From Armatimonadota bacterium (GTDB lineage Bacteria; Sysuimicrobiota; Sysuimicrobiia; Sysuimicrobiales; Sysuimicrobiaceae): a DNA stretch of 56,266 nucleotides. Shown piece by piece: positions 1-8,104 of the stretch. The stretch spans positions 1 to 56,266 of the forward strand of contig JANXBY010000035.1 of the NCBI GenBank assembly GCA_025060455.1, written 5' to 3'. The stretch's first letter is position 1, and each line of letters opens with the position of its first letter. Made by a program: the position numbers and the translations under genes. The notes under the pieces were generated by a model. It saw nothing but the letters and a program-made list of their open reading frames with translations, made no database searches and was not told the origin of the DNA.

Positions 1-44
1 TCGTAATCAGCAGGTCAGGGGTTCGAATCCCCTCGCCGGCTCCA
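1..44 (+). tRNA. tRNA-Thr (anticodon CGT), 3' part only
   Basis: The window opens inside the anticodon loop: U33 is base 1, the anticodon CGT is bases 2-4, and AA follows. The T arm (AGGGG, TTCGAAT, CCCCT) at 17-33 and the acceptor 3' strand CGCCGGC plus discriminator T and an encoded CCA (42-44) complete the 3' half. The 5' half lies outside the window. The CGT anticodon reads ACG threonine codons, which are frequent in this GC-rich DNA. Confidence 0.85.
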
Positions 45-67
45 GCGTGCCTTCTCCGGAGCGCGCC

Positions 68-96
68 TTGACAGCCCTCAGGGGGGCCCGTATCAT
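68..96 (+). promoter_or_regulatory. Sigma-70 type promoter for the nuo operon
   Basis: TTGACA at 68-73 is followed by a 17-base spacer and TATCAT at 91-96. This is a perfect -35, optimal spacing and a -10 with one mismatch. It lies between the tRNA-Thr end and nuoA and points into the operon, so transcription would start near 103 and leave a leader of about 165 bases. It is the best full promoter match seen in the window. Confidence 0.6.
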
Positions 97-113
97 GCCC
101 GTGGGCCGCGGCC

Positions 114-135
114 GGACGCGCGCCCCGGCGCGTCC
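114..135 (+). promoter_or_regulatory. GC hairpin in the nuo leader, possible attenuator
   Basis: GGACGCGC (114-121), a 6-base loop and GCGCGTCC (128-135) form a perfect 8-bp stem just downstream of the predicted transcription start. The following bases are pyrimidine-rich (137-153, including TGTTTGTTTC) but not a clean T run. It could be a weak terminator or attenuator, or simply a leader structure. No riboswitch family was recognised. Confidence 0.3.
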
Positions 136-266
136 CTTCGCTGTTTGTTTCCCGCCTTCCCACCGGCGCAGGTTGCGCCGCACGCGGCCGCAGGAAGGGC
201 TCGGCCGCGCCGCCGGCGAACCCATGCGCGGACAAGGAGGCAACCGAAGCCTTTTGAGGTGACCGG

Positions 267-623
267 GTGCCGCTGGACTGGGCGTACGTGGCGGTGTTCG
301 CGCTCGTGGGAGCGGGGATGGCCGCCCTCCCCCTGGGGCTGGTGTGGCTGCTGGCGCCCCGGAGCCACTACCCCCAGAAGCGCGTGGCCTACGAGTCGGG
401 GATCATCCCCTTCGGCGAGGCGTGGAGCCAGTTCCACGTCCGCTACTACCTGTTCGGGCTGGCGTTCCTCCTGTTTGACATCGAGGTCATCTACATCTAC
501 CCGTGGGCTGTGGTCCTCCGGGAGCTGGGCGCGTTCGCGTTCGTGGAGATGTTGATCTTCCTCGGGGTGCTGGGGGTGGGCCTGGCCTACGCGTGGAAGA
601 AGGGTGCGCTGGAGTGGGTGTAG
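267..623 (+). CDS. nuoA: NADH-quinone oxidoreductase subunit A
   Basis: This is the small membrane subunit of complex I (118 aa, usual family length), with three hydrophobic segments. The conserved family core is visible as YYLFGLAFLLFDIEVIY around residues 58-75, with the acidic residues of the loop and second helix near the quinone channel. The GTG start at 267 is chosen because GAGGTGA at 256-262 gives a ribosome-binding site. It is the first gene of the nuo operon and its end overlaps the likely start of nuoH. In most genomes nuoB, C, D and often E, F, G come between nuoA and nuoH; here none is present. Confidence 0.93.
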   Translation: MPLDWAYVAVFALVGAGMAALPLGLVWLLAPRSHYPQKRVAYESGIIPFGEAWSQFHVRYYLFGLAFLLFDIEVIYIYPWAVVLRELGAFAFVEMLIFLGVLGVGLAYAWKKGALEWV

Positions 624-1627
624 GAGGGCTGCTGGCAGCCGTCTGGCAGGTGGAGATCGTCCGCATGGTGGTCCTGGCCGCCGTGGTGTTCACCTTCCTG
701 GCGGTCGGGGGTCCCCTGTTCCTGGTGCTGGCGGAGCGGAAGATCAGCGCGTGGATCCAAGCCCGAGTCGGCCCCAAACACGTGGGCCCCCACGGGTTGC
801 TGCAGACGGTGGCGGACACGCTCAAGCTACTGTACAAGGAGAACATCCTCCCGCACCGGGCCGACGTGGTGTTGTTCTCTGTCGCTCCCATCCTGGTGGC
901 GGTGGCGGCCCTGCTGGACTGGGTGGTGATCCCCTTCGCCCCCGGCTGGGTGGTGCGGGACCTGAACGTGGGTGTGCTGTACTTCGCGGCTGTCAGCAGC
1001 CTCACGGTGATCGGGATCCTGGCGGGCGGCTGGGCCTCCAACAACAAGTACTCCCTGTTGGGCGCACTCCGGTCGGCCGCGCAGATGGTGTCCTACGAAC
1101 TTCCTCTCGGCTTCTCCCTGATCCTGGTGGCCACCATCACGGGGACCCTGTCCACGGTAAGGATCGTGGAGGCGCAGCCGTACCCCGCCTACCTGTACCC
1201 CTCGGTGGTGGTGGCCGCGGTGGTGTTCCTGATCGCGGCTACCGCGGAGGCCAACCGCATCCCCTTCGACCTTCCGGAGGCGGAGGCGGAGCTGGTGGCG
1301 GGGTACTTTTCCGAGTACACGCCCATGCGGTTCGCCCTCTTCCAGCTGGGGGAGTACGGGTCCTTGCTGGCCAGCTCCGCGCTGTTCACCACCCTGTTTT
1401 TGGGAGGGTGGAAGGGGCCGTTCCAGATCCCCGGGGTGGGCCCGGTGGTGGACGGCCTGGTGTGGTTCCTGTTGAAGACCTACGCGGTGGTGTTCTTCCT
1501 CATGTGGGTGCGCTGGACGTACCCGCGGTTGCGCATCGACCAGCTGCTGGGACTCTCCTGGAAAGTGCTGCTGCCCGTGAGCATGGTCAACCTCCTGGTG
1601 GCCGGGCTGCTGGTGGTGGTGCGGTGA
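614..1627 (+). CDS. nuoH: NADH-quinone oxidoreductase subunit H
   Basis: NuoH is the multi-helix membrane subunit that holds most of the quinone-binding chamber and links the peripheral and membrane arms. The sequence shows the family marks: LAERKISAWIQARVGP, then GLLQTVADTLKLLYKE, GGWASNNKYSLLGALRSAAQ, PFDLPEAEAELVAGY and the C-terminal WVRWTYPRLR. The start is uncertain. GTG 614 gives 337 aa and an overlap with nuoA; GTG 650 would shorten it by 12 aa. AGGAGG at 622-627 does not sit well before either. The stop overlaps nuoJ by GTGA. NuoI, often encoded just after nuoH, is missing. Confidence 0.9.
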   Translation: MGVGGLLAAVWQVEIVRMVVLAAVVFTFLAVGGPLFLVLAERKISAWIQARVGPKHVGPHGLLQTVADTLKLLYKENILPHRADVVLFSVAPILVAVAALLDWVVIPFAPGWVVRDLNVGVLYFAAVSSLTVIGILAGGWASNNKYSLLGALRSAAQMVSYELPLGFSLILVATITGTLSTVRIVEAQPYPAYLYPSVVVAAVVFLIAATAEANRIPFDLPEAEAELVAGYFSEYTPMRFALFQLGEYGSLLASSALFTTLFLGGWKGPFQIPGVGPVVDGLVWFLLKTYAVVFFLMWVRWTYPRLRIDQLLGLSWKVLLPVSMVNLLVAGLLVVVR

Positions 1628-2118
1628 ACGCAGAAGCCCTGGCGTTCTACGCGCTAGCGGCCATGGTGGTGGTGGGCGGCGGGCTCGTGGTGCAGTCCCG
1701 GAACCTGGTGCACGCGGCCGTCTCCCTGGTCCCCACCCTCCTCGGGGTGGCGGGCCTGTACGTGCTCCTGCACGCGGAGTTCGTCACCGCCATCCAGCTC
1801 CTCATCTACGTGGGCGCCATCACCGTTCTCATCCTCTTCGTGATCCTGCTCACGGAAGGGGCCACGGGGCTGCGGGTCCCCCAGCGCAACGAGCAGGTCC
1901 CCCTGGCCCTGGTGGTGAGCGGCGCGCTGGTGCTGTTGCTGTGGGCGGTGCTGCTGCGGGTGCCGTGGGGCCCGCCGGCGGGGACCCTGCCGCCGTACAA
2001 CCCCGGTGCGGTAGGGCGGAGCCTCCTCATGCCCTACGTGCTGGCGTTTGAGGTGACCTCCCTGGTGATTCTGGCATGCCTGGTGGGGGCCATCGTCATC
2101 GCCCGGAGGGAGGAATGA
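1624..2118 (+). CDS. nuoJ: NADH-quinone oxidoreductase subunit J
   Basis: This is the complex I membrane subunit next to NuoK (164 aa, five predicted helices). The conserved stretch FVTAIQLLIYVGAITVLILF around residues 47-66 contains the third-helix region that forms a pi-bulge in solved complexes. The GTG start at 1624 overlaps the nuoH stop (GTGA), and the stop overlaps nuoK (ATGA), so the three are probably translationally coupled. The C-terminal half is short and glycine/proline-rich, as is usual for the family. Confidence 0.92.
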   Translation: MNAEALAFYALAAMVVVGGGLVVQSRNLVHAAVSLVPTLLGVAGLYVLLHAEFVTAIQLLIYVGAITVLILFVILLTEGATGLRVPQRNEQVPLALVVSGALVLLLWAVLLRVPWGPPAGTLPPYNPGAVGRSLLMPYVLAFEVTSLVILACLVGAIVIARREE

Positions 2119-2423
2119 TCGGGCTTTCTCACTACCTGGTGCTCTCTAGCCTGCTGTTCGGCCTGGGCCTGTACGGCGTGCTGACTCGCCGCAACGCGGT
2201 GGCCATCCTGATGGGTATCGAGCTGATGCTGAACGCGGCCAACGTGAACTTTGTGGCGTTCACGCGCTTCGTGGACCCTACGTTCGTGCGCGGGCATGTG
2301 GCGGCCCTGATCGTGATCACCCTGGCCGCGTGCGAGGCGGTGGTGGGGCTGGCGCTGGTGATCAACGCGTACCGCCACCTGGAGACGGTGAACGTGGACC
2401 AGGTGGACCTCATGAAGGGGTAG
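2115..2423 (+). CDS. nuoK: NADH-quinone oxidoreductase subunit K
   Basis: NuoK is a three-helix subunit (102 aa, standard length) related to MrpC. GLYGVLTRRNAVAILMGIEL contains the conserved Glu in the second helix of the proton path, followed by MLNAANVNFVAF. A second Glu lies in the third helix (ACEAVVGLAL). The ATG at 2115 overlaps the nuoJ stop as ATGA and is preceded by GGAGGGAGG. It acts in the inner membrane as part of the proton-pumping arm. Confidence 0.93.
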   Translation: MIGLSHYLVLSSLLFGLGLYGVLTRRNAVAILMGIELMLNAANVNFVAFTRFVDPTFVRGHVAALIVITLAACEAVVGLALVINAYRHLETVNVDQVDLMKG

Positions 2424-2433
2424 GAGGGCCGGC

Positions 2434-4500
2434 TTGGCGCGCCTGGCCTGGCTGATCCCGCTGTTCCCCCTGGTCAGCTACGGGGTCCTCGCCTTCCGGG
2501 GACGGTCGCTGGGAGAGCGGGCGCCCTACGTGGCCATCGGGGCCATGGCGCTGTCGGCCCTCGTGGCCTGGGCGGTGTTCCTGGAGCAGGCGCTGGGTGC
2601 GGAGCCCTTTGTGTGGCGGGCTGCGTGGGCCGTGGGCGGGGAGCGGGTGATCACCGTGGGGTACACGGTGGACCCCCTGTCGTCCATCACCGTGGCCATG
2701 ATCACCCTGGTGGGCGGGCTGATCTTCGTGTACTCCGTGGGGTACATGCACGGAGACCCCTACTACGCCCGGTTCTTCGCCTTCCTGTCCCTGTTCTGCG
2801 CGGGCATGCTCACCATGGTGCTGGCCAACAGCTTCCTCCTGATGCTCATCGGGTGGGAAGTGATCGGCCTGTGTTCGTACCTGCTCATCGGGTTTTACTT
2901 CCGGCGCCGGTCCGCCAACATGGCCCAGATGAAGGCGTTCCTCACCACCCGGGTGGGCGACACCCTGATGCTCATCGGGATCATGGCGCTGTTCTGGCAG
3001 TTCGGCACCGTGGACTACCACGCGGTGTTCGAGTCGGTGCGGAAGGGTGCAAAGGAGGCGTCCGCGGTGGTCCGCTTGGGGCCCTGGGAGGTGCCCGTGG
3101 TGACCCTCACCGCCCTGCTGGTGTTCGGGGGCCCCATCGGCAAGAGCGGGCAGTTCCCCCTGCACGTGTGGCTCCCCGACGCCATGGAGGGGCCCACACC
3201 TGTGTCCGCCCTGATCCACGCGGCCACCTTGGTGGCCGCGGGGGTATACCTGGTAGGGCGGGCCTATCCCCTGTTCTTCTTCACCCCCCACCACGAGGCG
3301 CTGGTGTGGGTCGCCTGGGTGGGGACCCTGACCGCGGTGATGGCGGCCCTCATCGCGGTGGCGCAGGACGACATCAAGCGGATCCTGGCCTACTCCACCA
3401 TCAGCCAGCTGGGCTTCATGATGGCCGGCCTGGGGGTCCTGGGCTACACCGCGGGCCTGTTTCATCTGCTGACCCACGCCTTCTTCAAGGCGCTCCTGTT
3501 CCTGGCCGCGGGCAGCGTCATCCACGCGGTGCACACGAACAACATTAAGGAGATGGGCGGCCTGTGGCGGTGCATGCCGGTGACCTTCTGGACCTTCCTG
3601 GCAGGGTTCCTGGCCCTGGCGGGGGTGTTCCCCTTCGCGGGGTTCTGGAGCAAGGACGAGATCCTACTGGAGGCCTACCATCACAACCCCGCGGTGTACG
3701 TCCTCCTCACGGCCGCGGCGTTCCTCACCGCCCTGTACATGTCGCGGCTCGTGGCCTACGCCTTCTTCGGGCGTTACCGGGGTCCGGAGCACCCGGAGCC
3801 GGACCCGTGGCTGCCGGAGGACTACGAGCGGGCGGGCCTGCACCCGCCGGGTCACGGGCACCACCACCGGCAACCCCACGAGAGCCCACCGGTGATGACC
3901 GTCCCCTTGGTGGTGCTGGCGTTCTTCGCCCTGGTGGTGGGGTTCGTGGGTGTGCCGGGCACGGGCCCGGACGGCGGGTCGTGGATCCACCACTTCCTCA
4001 AGTTCGAGGGCTTTGAGGAAGCCGGGATCCATGCACCGAGCTTCTCCTGGCCCCTGGCCCTGCGGTCGCTGGCGGTGGCCCTAGCGGGGATCGGCGTAGC
4101 GTGGGTGGTCTACGGGCTGCGCTGGGTGCGCAGCGAGCAGGTGCGTGCGTGGATCGGGCCCCTATACCCGTTCCTCCGCCACCGCATGTACATCGACACG
4201 GTGTACGGGTGGGTGTTCGTGCGGGGCGGGCTGGCCCTCGCAACAGGGTTGCGGTGGTTTGACGTGCACGTGGTGGACGGGCTGGTGAACCTGGTGGGGT
4301 GGGTGACGGTGCTGCTGAGCCGGCTGCACCGGCTGTTCGACACCTACGTGGTGGACGGACTGGTGAACCTGGTGGGGTGGGCCACCCGGGGCCTGGGATC
4401 CCTCCTGCGCCCCTTGCAGACGGGCCGGGCGTACAACTACATCCTGGTGGCCGCCGCAGGCGTGGCGGTCCTCGTGCTGGTGAGCCTGTGGAGACTGTGA
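2434..4500 (+). CDS. nuoL: NADH-quinone oxidoreductase subunit L
   Basis: NuoL is the distal antiporter-like proton pump of complex I with the long lateral helix. At 688 aa it is longer than the E. coli protein (about 613 aa). The core family sequences are clear: LIGWEVIGLCSYLLIGF, GKSGQFPLHVWLPDAMEGPT, VSALIHAATLVAAGVYL and LTHAFFKALLFLAAGS. A TTG start at 2434 is supported by TAGGAGGG at 2421-2428. A His-rich loop occupies about residues 470-484. Near the C-terminus VVDGLVNLVGW occurs twice (residues 613-623 and 639-649), a 26-residue repeat in the lateral helix region. Confidence 0.93.
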   Translation: MARLAWLIPLFPLVSYGVLAFRGRSLGERAPYVAIGAMALSALVAWAVFLEQALGAEPFVWRAAWAVGGERVITVGYTVDPLSSITVAMITLVGGLIFVYSVGYMHGDPYYARFFAFLSLFCAGMLTMVLANSFLLMLIGWEVIGLCSYLLIGFYFRRRSANMAQMKAFLTTRVGDTLMLIGIMALFWQFGTVDYHAVFESVRKGAKEASAVVRLGPWEVPVVTLTALLVFGGPIGKSGQFPLHVWLPDAMEGPTPVSALIHAATLVAAGVYLVGRAYPLFFFTPHHEALVWVAWVGTLTAVMAALIAVAQDDIKRILAYSTISQLGFMMAGLGVLGYTAGLFHLLTHAFFKALLFLAAGSVIHAVHTNNIKEMGGLWRCMPVTFWTFLAGFLALAGVFPFAGFWSKDEILLEAYHHNPAVYVLLTAAAFLTALYMSRLVAYAFFGRYRGPEHPEPDPWLPEDYERAGLHPPGHGHHHRQPHESPPVMTVPLVVLAFFALVVGFVGVPGTGPDGGSWIHHFLKFEGFEEAGIHAPSFSWPLALRSLAVALAGIGVAWVVYGLRWVRSEQVRAWIGPLYPFLRHRMYIDTVYGWVFVRGGLALATGLRWFDVHVVDGLVNLVGWVTVLLSRLHRLFDTYVVDGLVNLVGWATRGLGSLLRPLQTGRAYNYILVAAAGVAVLVLVSLWRL

Positions 4501-4516
4501 GTCCGGGAGTGCGAGG

Positions 4517-6025
4517 ATGCCGATCCTGACCATCACCCTCTTCCTGCCCCTGTTGGGAGCCCTGGTGGTGCTGTTCCTGCCCCGGGAGGACGCGGACCGG
4601 ATCCGCCGCGTCACCCTGGGGTTCGCCCTAGCCACCTTCGTGGCCTCCTTGCTGATCCTGCCGCGGTTCGAGTACGGACGGCGGGAGATCCAGCTGATCG
4701 AGCAGGCCGCGTGGATCCCCGCGGTGGGCATCCAGTACAAGGTGGGGGTAGACGGGCTCAGCTTGGTCCTGGTCCTCCTCACCACCCTGCTCACGGTGCT
4801 GTCGGTCCTGTACTCCTTCCGGGAGCACCACCGGGTGAAGGAGTACAACCTGCTGTTCCTGCTCCTGGAGACGGGGATGCTGGGGGTGTTCTTCGCCCTG
4901 GACTTCTTCCTGTTCTACGTGTTCTGGGAGCTGACCCTGGTGCCCATGTACTTCCTTATCGGCATCTGGGGCGGGCCCCGGCGGGAGTACGCGGCCATCA
5001 AGTTCTTCCTGTACACGCTGGTGGGCTCCCTGGCCATGCTCCTGGGGATCCTGCTCCTGTACTTCCACCTGCCCGCCGGCCAGCGCACCTTCGACGTCCT
5101 GGAGATCCTCCGGCAGCGGCCCCTGGCGGGGACGGGCCTCCTGGCGCAGCTGGCCTTCTGGGGATTCTTCCTGTCCTTCGCCATCAAGGTGCCCATGTGG
5201 CCGTTCCACACGTGGTTGCCGGACGCCCACGTGGAAGCGCCCACCGCGGGCAGCGTGATTCTGGCGGCCATCCTGCTGAAGCTGGGGACGTACGGGTTCG
5301 TCCGGTTCAGCCTGCCCCTGTTCCCGGAGGTGTTCCACCAGCACGCCCTGCTGGTGGCGGGGCTGGCGGTGGTGGGGGTGATCTACGGCGCCCTGGTGGC
5401 CATGGCCCAGACGGACCTGAAGAAACTCGTGGCGTACTCCTCCGTGAACCACATGGGCTACGTGATGCTGGCGGTGGCCGCGGCCGCCTACGCGTACGGC
5501 CGGCCCGAGCTGGCCGACGCGGCCGCCACCGCCCTGAACGGCGCCACCATGGAGATGCTGGCTCACGGGATCATCACGGGGGCACTGTTCCTCGTGGTGG
5601 GTGTGATCTACGACGACCGCACGCACACCCGGGGCGTGGAGGACTTCGGCGGGCTGTGGGCCGTGTTGCCCAAGTATGGAGCCGTTTCCATCACCGCCAT
5701 GTTCGCCTCCCTGGGGCTGCCGGGTCTCATGGGGTTCGTGGCCGAGTTTCTCATCTTCGTGGGGTCGTTCAGCATCATCCCGGTGTTCACCGCGCTGGCG
5801 GCACTGGGAGTGGTGATCACCGCGGCCTTCTTCCTGTGGACCATCCAGCGCATCTTCCTGGGGCCCACAAACCCGCGCTGGGCCCACCTGCCGGACCTGG
5901 ACCGCCGGGAGATGTGGACCCTGGTGCCCCTGGTGGTCCTCATGGTGGTGTTCGGGGTGTACCCGAAGCCCTTGCTGGATATCATCAACCTCACCAGCAG
6001 CCAGCTGGTGGCGATGCTGCGATGA
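4517..6025 (+). CDS. nuoM: NADH-quinone oxidoreductase subunit M
   Basis: NuoM is the middle antiporter-like proton-pumping subunit (502 aa, normal length). Conserved sequences include VFWELTLVPMYFLIGIWGG with the helix-5 Glu, FAIKVPMWPFHTWLPDAHVE with the helix-7 Lys, and LKKLVAYSSVNHMGYVML. ATG 4517 follows the nuoL stop by 16 bases. The stop overlaps the nuoN start (ATGA at 6022). Its place between nuoL and nuoN is canonical. Confidence 0.94.
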   Translation: MPILTITLFLPLLGALVVLFLPREDADRIRRVTLGFALATFVASLLILPRFEYGRREIQLIEQAAWIPAVGIQYKVGVDGLSLVLVLLTTLLTVLSVLYSFREHHRVKEYNLLFLLLETGMLGVFFALDFFLFYVFWELTLVPMYFLIGIWGGPRREYAAIKFFLYTLVGSLAMLLGILLLYFHLPAGQRTFDVLEILRQRPLAGTGLLAQLAFWGFFLSFAIKVPMWPFHTWLPDAHVEAPTAGSVILAAILLKLGTYGFVRFSLPLFPEVFHQHALLVAGLAVVGVIYGALVAMAQTDLKKLVAYSSVNHMGYVMLAVAAAAYAYGRPELADAAATALNGATMEMLAHGIITGALFLVVGVIYDDRTHTRGVEDFGGLWAVLPKYGAVSITAMFASLGLPGLMGFVAEFLIFVGSFSIIPVFTALAALGVVITAAFFLWTIQRIFLGPTNPRWAHLPDLDRREMWTLVPLVVLMVVFGVYPKPLLDIINLTSSQLVAMLR

Positions 6026-7473
6026 ACTGGGCGGACCTCCGGTGGCTGGTCCCCGAACTGGTGCTCAGCGCGGCCGCGGTGCTGCTGCTGGTGGCGGACC
6101 TGTTCACCCCCGCGGAACGGAAACGGTGGCTGGGGTGGTTCGCGGTGGCCTCCGTGGTGCCCGCCGCCGCGTCGGCGGTGATCCTGCTGGGCGACCTGCA
6201 GGCCCTCCGCAGCCCGGGCGTGCGCATCTTCTCCGACACGTACACCTTAGACGCCTTCGCGGTGTACTTCAAGCTGGTGGCCTTGGGGGCCGTGGCCCTG
6301 GTGTCCCTGGTGAGCCTGGAGTACTTCCCGGGGCGGACGCCGCACCTGGGAGAGGTGTTTGCACTGCTGCTGTTCGCGGGTGTGGGCCTGCTGCTGATGG
6401 CCAGCGCCTCGGACCTCATCCTGCTGCTGCTCAGCATCGAGTTCGTATCCCTTAGCTCCTATCTGCTGGCGGGGTTCCTCAAGCGGGACCCGAAGAGCAA
6501 CGAGGCCGGGGTGAAGTACTTCCTGTACGGGGCCGCCACCACGGGCGTGATGGCCTACGGGTTCTCCTTGCTGTACGGCCTCACGGGGAGCACGAGCCTA
6601 TACGACATCGGGCCCCGCCTGGGGCAGGCGGGCCCCGCCGTGTACCTGGCCGTCGGGATGGCCCTGGCCGGGTTCGGGTTCAAGGTGTCCATGGTCCCCT
6701 TCCACCAGTGGACCCCGGACGTGTACGAGGGCGCACCCACCCCCATCACCGCCTTCCTGTCCGTGGGTCCGAAGGCCGCAGGGTTCGCGGCCCTGGTGCG
6801 GACCCTCAGCGTGGGGATCCCCCTGGAGCAGGTGAACTGGCCGCTTCTGCTGGCGGCCCTCAGCGCCCTCACCATGACCGTGGGGAACCTCCTGGCGTTG
6901 GTCCAGCGCAACCTGAAGCGCATGCTGGCGTACTCCAGCATCGCCCACGCGGGCTACGTACTCATGGCCCTCGCCGCCTGGAGGTCGCCGTGGGCGCTGC
7001 AGGGGCTCCTGTACTACCTGCTGGCGTACCTGTTCATGAACCTGGGTGCCTTCTTCGTGGCCATGGTGGCCGCGGACGCCACCGGATCGGACGAGATCCC
7101 GGACCACGCGGGCCTGAGCCAGCGAGCGCCGTGGGTGGCGGCGGCCATGGCGGTGTTCATGCTGTCGCTTACGGGGATTCCGCCGACCGCGGGCTTCTTC
7201 GGCAAGTTCTACCTGTTCGCCGCCGCGGTGGACGCGGGCCTGCTGTGGCTGGCCGCCCTGGCGGTCGCCAACAGCGTAGTGTCCCTGTACTACTACGTGG
7301 GCGTGCTGCGGGCCCTGTACCTGATGCCGCCGGCCACGCCGGGCCCCCTGCCGGTCCCTGCGGGGCTGCGGGCGGGTCTGCTGGTGGCCCTGGTGGGAAC
7401 CCTCGCCGCGGGCCTGTATCCGCAGCCGGTGGTGCTGTTCGTGGAGACGGCCCGGCGCCTGCTGACCGGCTAG
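6022..7473 (+). CDS. nuoN: NADH-quinone oxidoreductase subunit N
   Basis: NuoN is the proximal antiporter-like proton pump of complex I (483 aa). Visible family motifs are SIEFVSLSSYLLAGFLKRD, GFKVSMVPFHQWTPDVYEGA with the conserved Lys, KRMLAYSSIAHAGYVLM and LSLTGIPPTAGFFGKFYLF. The ATG at 6022 overlaps the nuoM stop. It is the last gene of the operon: the next 286 bases are non-coding and start with an inverted repeat (TCTGTG 7481-7486, CACAGA 7499-7504) that could help end transcription. Confidence 0.94.
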   Translation: MNWADLRWLVPELVLSAAAVLLLVADLFTPAERKRWLGWFAVASVVPAAASAVILLGDLQALRSPGVRIFSDTYTLDAFAVYFKLVALGAVALVSLVSLEYFPGRTPHLGEVFALLLFAGVGLLLMASASDLILLLLSIEFVSLSSYLLAGFLKRDPKSNEAGVKYFLYGAATTGVMAYGFSLLYGLTGSTSLYDIGPRLGQAGPAVYLAVGMALAGFGFKVSMVPFHQWTPDVYEGAPTPITAFLSVGPKAAGFAALVRTLSVGIPLEQVNWPLLLAALSALTMTVGNLLALVQRNLKRMLAYSSIAHAGYVLMALAAWRSPWALQGLLYYLLAYLFMNLGAFFVAMVAADATGSDEIPDHAGLSQRAPWVAAAMAVFMLSLTGIPPTAGFFGKFYLFAAAVDAGLLWLAALAVANSVVSLYYYVGVLRALYLMPPATPGPLPVPAGLRAGLLVALVGTLAAGLYPQPVVLFVETARRLLTG

Positions 7474-7510
7474 GAGCCTATCTGTGAAACGCGCAACGCA
7501 CAGAGAGGAC

Positions 7511-7563
7511 CGGGGTCCCCAAAAATCCGGGGTCCCCAAAAATCGCGTCAGCGATTCTTGGGG
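7511..7563. repeat. 17-bp tandem repeat running into a 13-bp hairpin
   Basis: The 17-mer CGGGGTCCCCAAAAATC occurs twice head to tail (7511-7527 and 7528-7544). The end of the second copy is also the left arm of a hairpin: CCCCAAAAATCGC (7534-7546), loop GTCA, GCGATTCTTGGGG (7551-7563), with 12 of 13 positions paired. No T run follows, so it is not a classic intrinsic terminator. The form is that of a dispersed REP-like palindrome placed between two operons. A weak promoter for the ATPase operon may follow (TAGCAT at 7614-7619), but the rest of 7564-7759 shows nothing clear. Confidence 0.55.
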
Positions 7564-7759
7564 GTGGTCTAGGGTCTCGGTCCAGAGGTCGGGATGGGTG
7601 GGCAGGGGTGTGGTAGCATAGTTCGGGCGGCACCGCCGCGCCACGCGGGGGCGGCGGGAGCCGCCGTTCACATGGTTAGGCGGTTCGTCTCGCCGCGTCG
7701 TGCCGCGGACTGCCCGCGCCAAGGGCGCAAGGATCGCGGGACGGAGGAGGAAGGACAGC

Positions 7760-8104
7760 ATGGCTGAGGGCCACGACCCCCACCGGCCGAACGTGCTGGC
7801 GTTGCTCGCGGAGAAGGAGCGCGAGCTGGAGCGCCGCCTGGCGCAGGCGCGGGAGGAGGCGGAGCGGCTCGTGAAGGAAGCCCAGGAGCAAGCCGCCCGG
7901 ATCCGGGCCAGGGCCCAGGAGGAGGCGGCCCGGCTGGAGCGGGAGGCCCGGCAGCGGGCGGAGGCAGAGGCCCGTGCTGCGGAGGAGGAGGAGCTGAGGC
8001 GGGCCCAGCAGGAGGCAGAACGGGTCCGAAGGACCGCCCAGCAGAACATGGACGCCGCGGTCCGGCGGGTGGTCGCCGTGGTGCTGCAAGGGCTGGAGCC
8101 ATGA
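7760..8104 (+). CDS. V/A-type ATPase peripheral stalk subunit G/H
   Basis: This short, almost entirely charged helical protein (114 aa) has continuous heptads rich in Arg, Glu and Ala (residues 15-95), such as AEKERELERRLAQAREEAER. It matches the G subunit (also called H or NtpF) that pairs with subunit E to form the peripheral stator stalk. Function rests mainly on its first place in an operon with the Thermus order G-I-L-E-C-F-A-B-D. ATG 7760 is preferred over the upstream ATG 7700 because GGAGGAGGAAGGA (7743-7755) is well placed. Its stop overlaps the next start (ATGA). Confidence 0.8.
   Translation: MAEGHDPHRPNVLALLAEKERELERRLAQAREEAERLVKEAQEQAARIRARAQEEAARLEREARQRAEAEARAAEEEELRRAQQEAERVRRTAQQNMDAAVRRVVAVVLQGLEP

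Noticed and set aside
7-243. Minus-strand frame ending ARGFEPLTC next to the tRNA
   Set aside because: The ending is the well-known false translation of the antisense of a tRNA T arm, so this is not a gene.
222-262. Leader peptide of 12 codons ending just before nuoA
   Set aside because: It has no regulatory codon run and no good ribosome-binding site; it is mentioned only as part of the leader and not called as a gene.
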